Of a DNA stretch of 6,914 bases, positions 5,540 through 6,914 are shown one piece after another. The position numbers were made by a program, and so were the translations under genes. Numbering within the stretch: the stretch's first letter is position 1; each line of letters opens with the position of its first letter. Origin of the DNA: Elusimicrobiota bacterium. Its GTDB lineage: Bacteria > Elusimicrobiota > Endomicrobiia > CG1-02-37-114 > JAHJSO01. The notes under the pieces were generated by a model, which saw nothing but the letters and a program-made list of their open reading frames with translations, was not told the origin of the DNA and did not search any database. The stretch covers positions 1 through 6,914 of the forward strand of contig JAHJSO010000014.1 in NCBI GenBank assembly GCA_018830385.1, written 5' to 3'.

Positions 5540-6914
5540 TCAAAACGCCATGCCCAGTGTGAAAAGGAATTCATACCTGTCGGTTAAGGGTGAATAAGTC
5601 AGGTAAAAATTCAACGGCAGGTAAAATGCCTGTAAAATGAACGTATCAAACTTCAGTCCCACCCCGTAACAATACCTGATGTCCGACGAAAGCGGGTCCC
5701 TGTCCGTCCATACGACCCCCGTATCCGCCAGGATAGAACCGTAGAACGACTTAAAAAAGAAATCCGGGAAAATATACCACATGTAGTAATTTATGTCATA
5801 AACAATCGGGAACCTCCATTCCAGGGAATGCAGGAACAGGTTTGAGCCGTACCATGGTTCTATATATCTATTGTTTTTGTCAAGGGGGGTGTGTCTCAGA
5901 CGGTTGTAGCCGTAAAGCCCGAAATTATACCTGTCCCTTCCGGCGCTGGTCATTCCCAGTACGCGCGTTGCAAGGACATGCTCCCTGCCTAACGGGAAGA
6001 ACCTGTGGGCTTCCACCGATGTGTTCTGGTATTCAAAATCGGCGCCGAAAGAACGGGTCCCGGCCGTCTGCGTAATTTTCAGTCGGTATCCCCTTGTCAC
6101 CTCAATGTATTTCCCGGCTGAAGTGTCTCTGACAATTGACATCTGCGCGGCATGGTCCTTCGCAACCGCTCTTATATCCGGCGCCAGCCTGTCCCTCATG
6201 CTTATCATTGAGTGCTTCAGGATAAAATCAACCCTGTTAAACCTGCTGAAAGGATAACTCACCCCTGCATACTGGGAATGGCTCTGGCTGTGGTATCTCG
6301 CGTACCAGTCAATATATCCCCCGTCACCCTGCAGGGCCAGAAATACCTGCGGCCTGAACCGTGAATACCTGTAAACGAACTGGTAGTTCATGAACTCCGC
6401 GGCGCTTACGTACTGCGTGTAAAATGTAGCGGAGTGGTTGCCCGTCATCTCGGACAACTGCCAGTATAAAGCAAGGTAGAGCCCGTCAAGGGTGGAATAA
6501 TACAACACCGGAAAGAACAAATCGGTTGACGGGTGAAACCTGTACGGGCTGTACGACAATCCCCTGCCCGTTATTCCGTCAGCGGGCATCTCCGACTGTC
6601 CCGCCCGGCTATGCTTTGAATAAAATATCGCCCTGTTTTCCAGTTTGTCTATGTCCGCCATGAAAACGTGTTTTTCGCCTTTGCGGTATGAACTGAAAAC
6701 AATTGATCGTCCGTCGGTTGAAAAGGAGGGCGTAAAATTCCCCCCTATCACGTTCGTAAGTTTCCTTGTTTCCATCGTGGCGAGGTCAAGGGCGTAGAGG
6801 TCATATACGCCATCTTTATCGGATACGAATATAACGGTGGCGTCGTCGGGTGAAATTGCGGGAGAAAACTCGTCTTTTGAAAAATCAGTCAGACGGGTAG
6901 TACTGCCCGTCTCA
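5540..6914 (-). CDS. PD40 (TolB-like) propeller / outer-membrane barrel fusion, C-terminal part (5' end off the right edge)
   Basis: The frame is open from the right edge to the TGA at 5542-5540, giving 457 residues. The ATG at 6775 is internal, since the codons before it continue the domain. Residues 6-46 and 50-90 are two PD40/WD40-like repeats of TolB type: TRLTDFSKDEFSPAISPD with VIFVSDKDGVYDLYALDL, then RKLTNVIGGNFTPSFSTDG with IVFSSYRKGEKHVFMADI. From about residue 115 the sequence is rich in aromatic, alternating strands and ends LFTLGMAF, with the terminal Phe typical of outer-membrane barrels. LEWRFPI and SILADTGVVW resemble the C-terminal strands of Omp85/bacterial surface antigen barrels. 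The propeller would sit in the periplasm. More propeller repeats probably lie outside the window. Export or assembly role is inferred only; Omp85 membership is probable, not certain. Confidence 0.8.
   Translation of the reverse strand, partial: ETGSTTRLTDFSKDEFSPAISPDDATVIFVSDKDGVYDLYALDLATMETRKLTNVIGGNFTPSFSTDGRSIVFSSYRKGEKHVFMADIDKLENRAIFYSKHSRAGQSEMPADGITGRGLSYSPYRFHPSTDLFFPVLYYSTLDGLYLALYWQLSEMTGNHSATFYTQYVSAAEFMNYQFVYRYSRFRPQVFLALQGDGGYIDWYARYHSQSHSQYAGVSYPFSRFNRVDFILKHSMISMRDRLAPDIRAVAKDHAAQMSIVRDTSAGKYIEVTRGYRLKITQTAGTRSFGADFEYQNTSVEAHRFFPLGREHVLATRVLGMTSAGRDRYNFGLYGYNRLRHTPLDKNNRYIEPWYGSNLFLHSLEWRFPIVYDINYYMWYIFPDFFFKSFYGSILADTGVVWTDRDPLSSDIRYCYGVGLKFDTFILQAFYLPLNFYLTYSPLTDRYEFLFTLGMAF

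Noticed and set aside
5521..5540. Possible terminator after the barrel gene (AAACCGGGTTTTTTTT on the minus strand)
   Set aside because: The U-run is good, but the stem is at most 4 bp with a 3-nt loop, too weak to call.

Overview
The window carries only minus-strand genes, tightly packed, with no convincing plus-strand gene. Signal peptides, two outer-membrane beta-barrel families (PorV/UPF0164-like and a PD40-propeller/barrel fusion) and periplasmic thiol-redox proteins point to a diderm (Gram-negative-type) bacterium. Dispersed repeats with GTCATTGCGAG ends and the PorV-type and DUF1573/CcdA-type genes recall uncultured lineages such as Omnitrophota, Elusimicrobiota or Nitrospirota relatives. 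That placement is a guess; the sequence does not fix a phylum.

In transcription order (right to left): (1) 6914-5540, the C-terminal 457 residues of a protein with TolB-like PD40 propeller repeats followed by an outer-membrane barrel; its 5' end lies outside the window. (2) 5471-4485, a membrane-anchored protein with three PASTA domains and no kinase. (3) 4488-3811, ribulose-phosphate 3-epimerase (rpe), coupled to the PASTA gene by a GTGA overlap. (4) 3810-3641, an intergenic stretch holding a ~99-bp palindromic dispersed repeat and a perfect Shine-Dalgarno for the next gene. (5) 3640-2201, a secreted fusion of a TlpA-like thioredoxin and a UshA-type metallophosphatase domain. (6) 2204-624, a fusion of DUF1573, a thioredoxin-like domain and a six-helix CcdA/DsbD-like membrane domain, again coupled by GTGA. 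(7) 587-1, the N-terminal 195 residues of a PorV/UPF0164-like outer-membrane protein that runs off the left edge, behind its own strong sigma-70-type promoter.

Genes 5 and 6 form the most distinctive unit. A CcdA-like domain normally carries electrons across the inner membrane to periplasmic thioredoxin-like proteins; here both sides of such a relay are fused to other domains (DUF1573 with a CxC, and a metallophosphatase with a CxC where the usual first metal ligands are altered). I infer a periplasmic thiol-redox pathway serving the phosphatase-like domain or an unknown partner; the substrate cannot be read from sequence. Other notable points are a 36-bp dispersed-repeat copy lying in frame inside the signal peptide of gene 6, an exact CRP-type palindrome in the last codons of gene 6 just upstream of the porV-like promoter, and two promoters whose -10 boxes sit so close to the start codon that the mRNAs would be leaderless or nearly so. 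No tRNA, rRNA, CRISPR array, transposase or strong terminator was seen.
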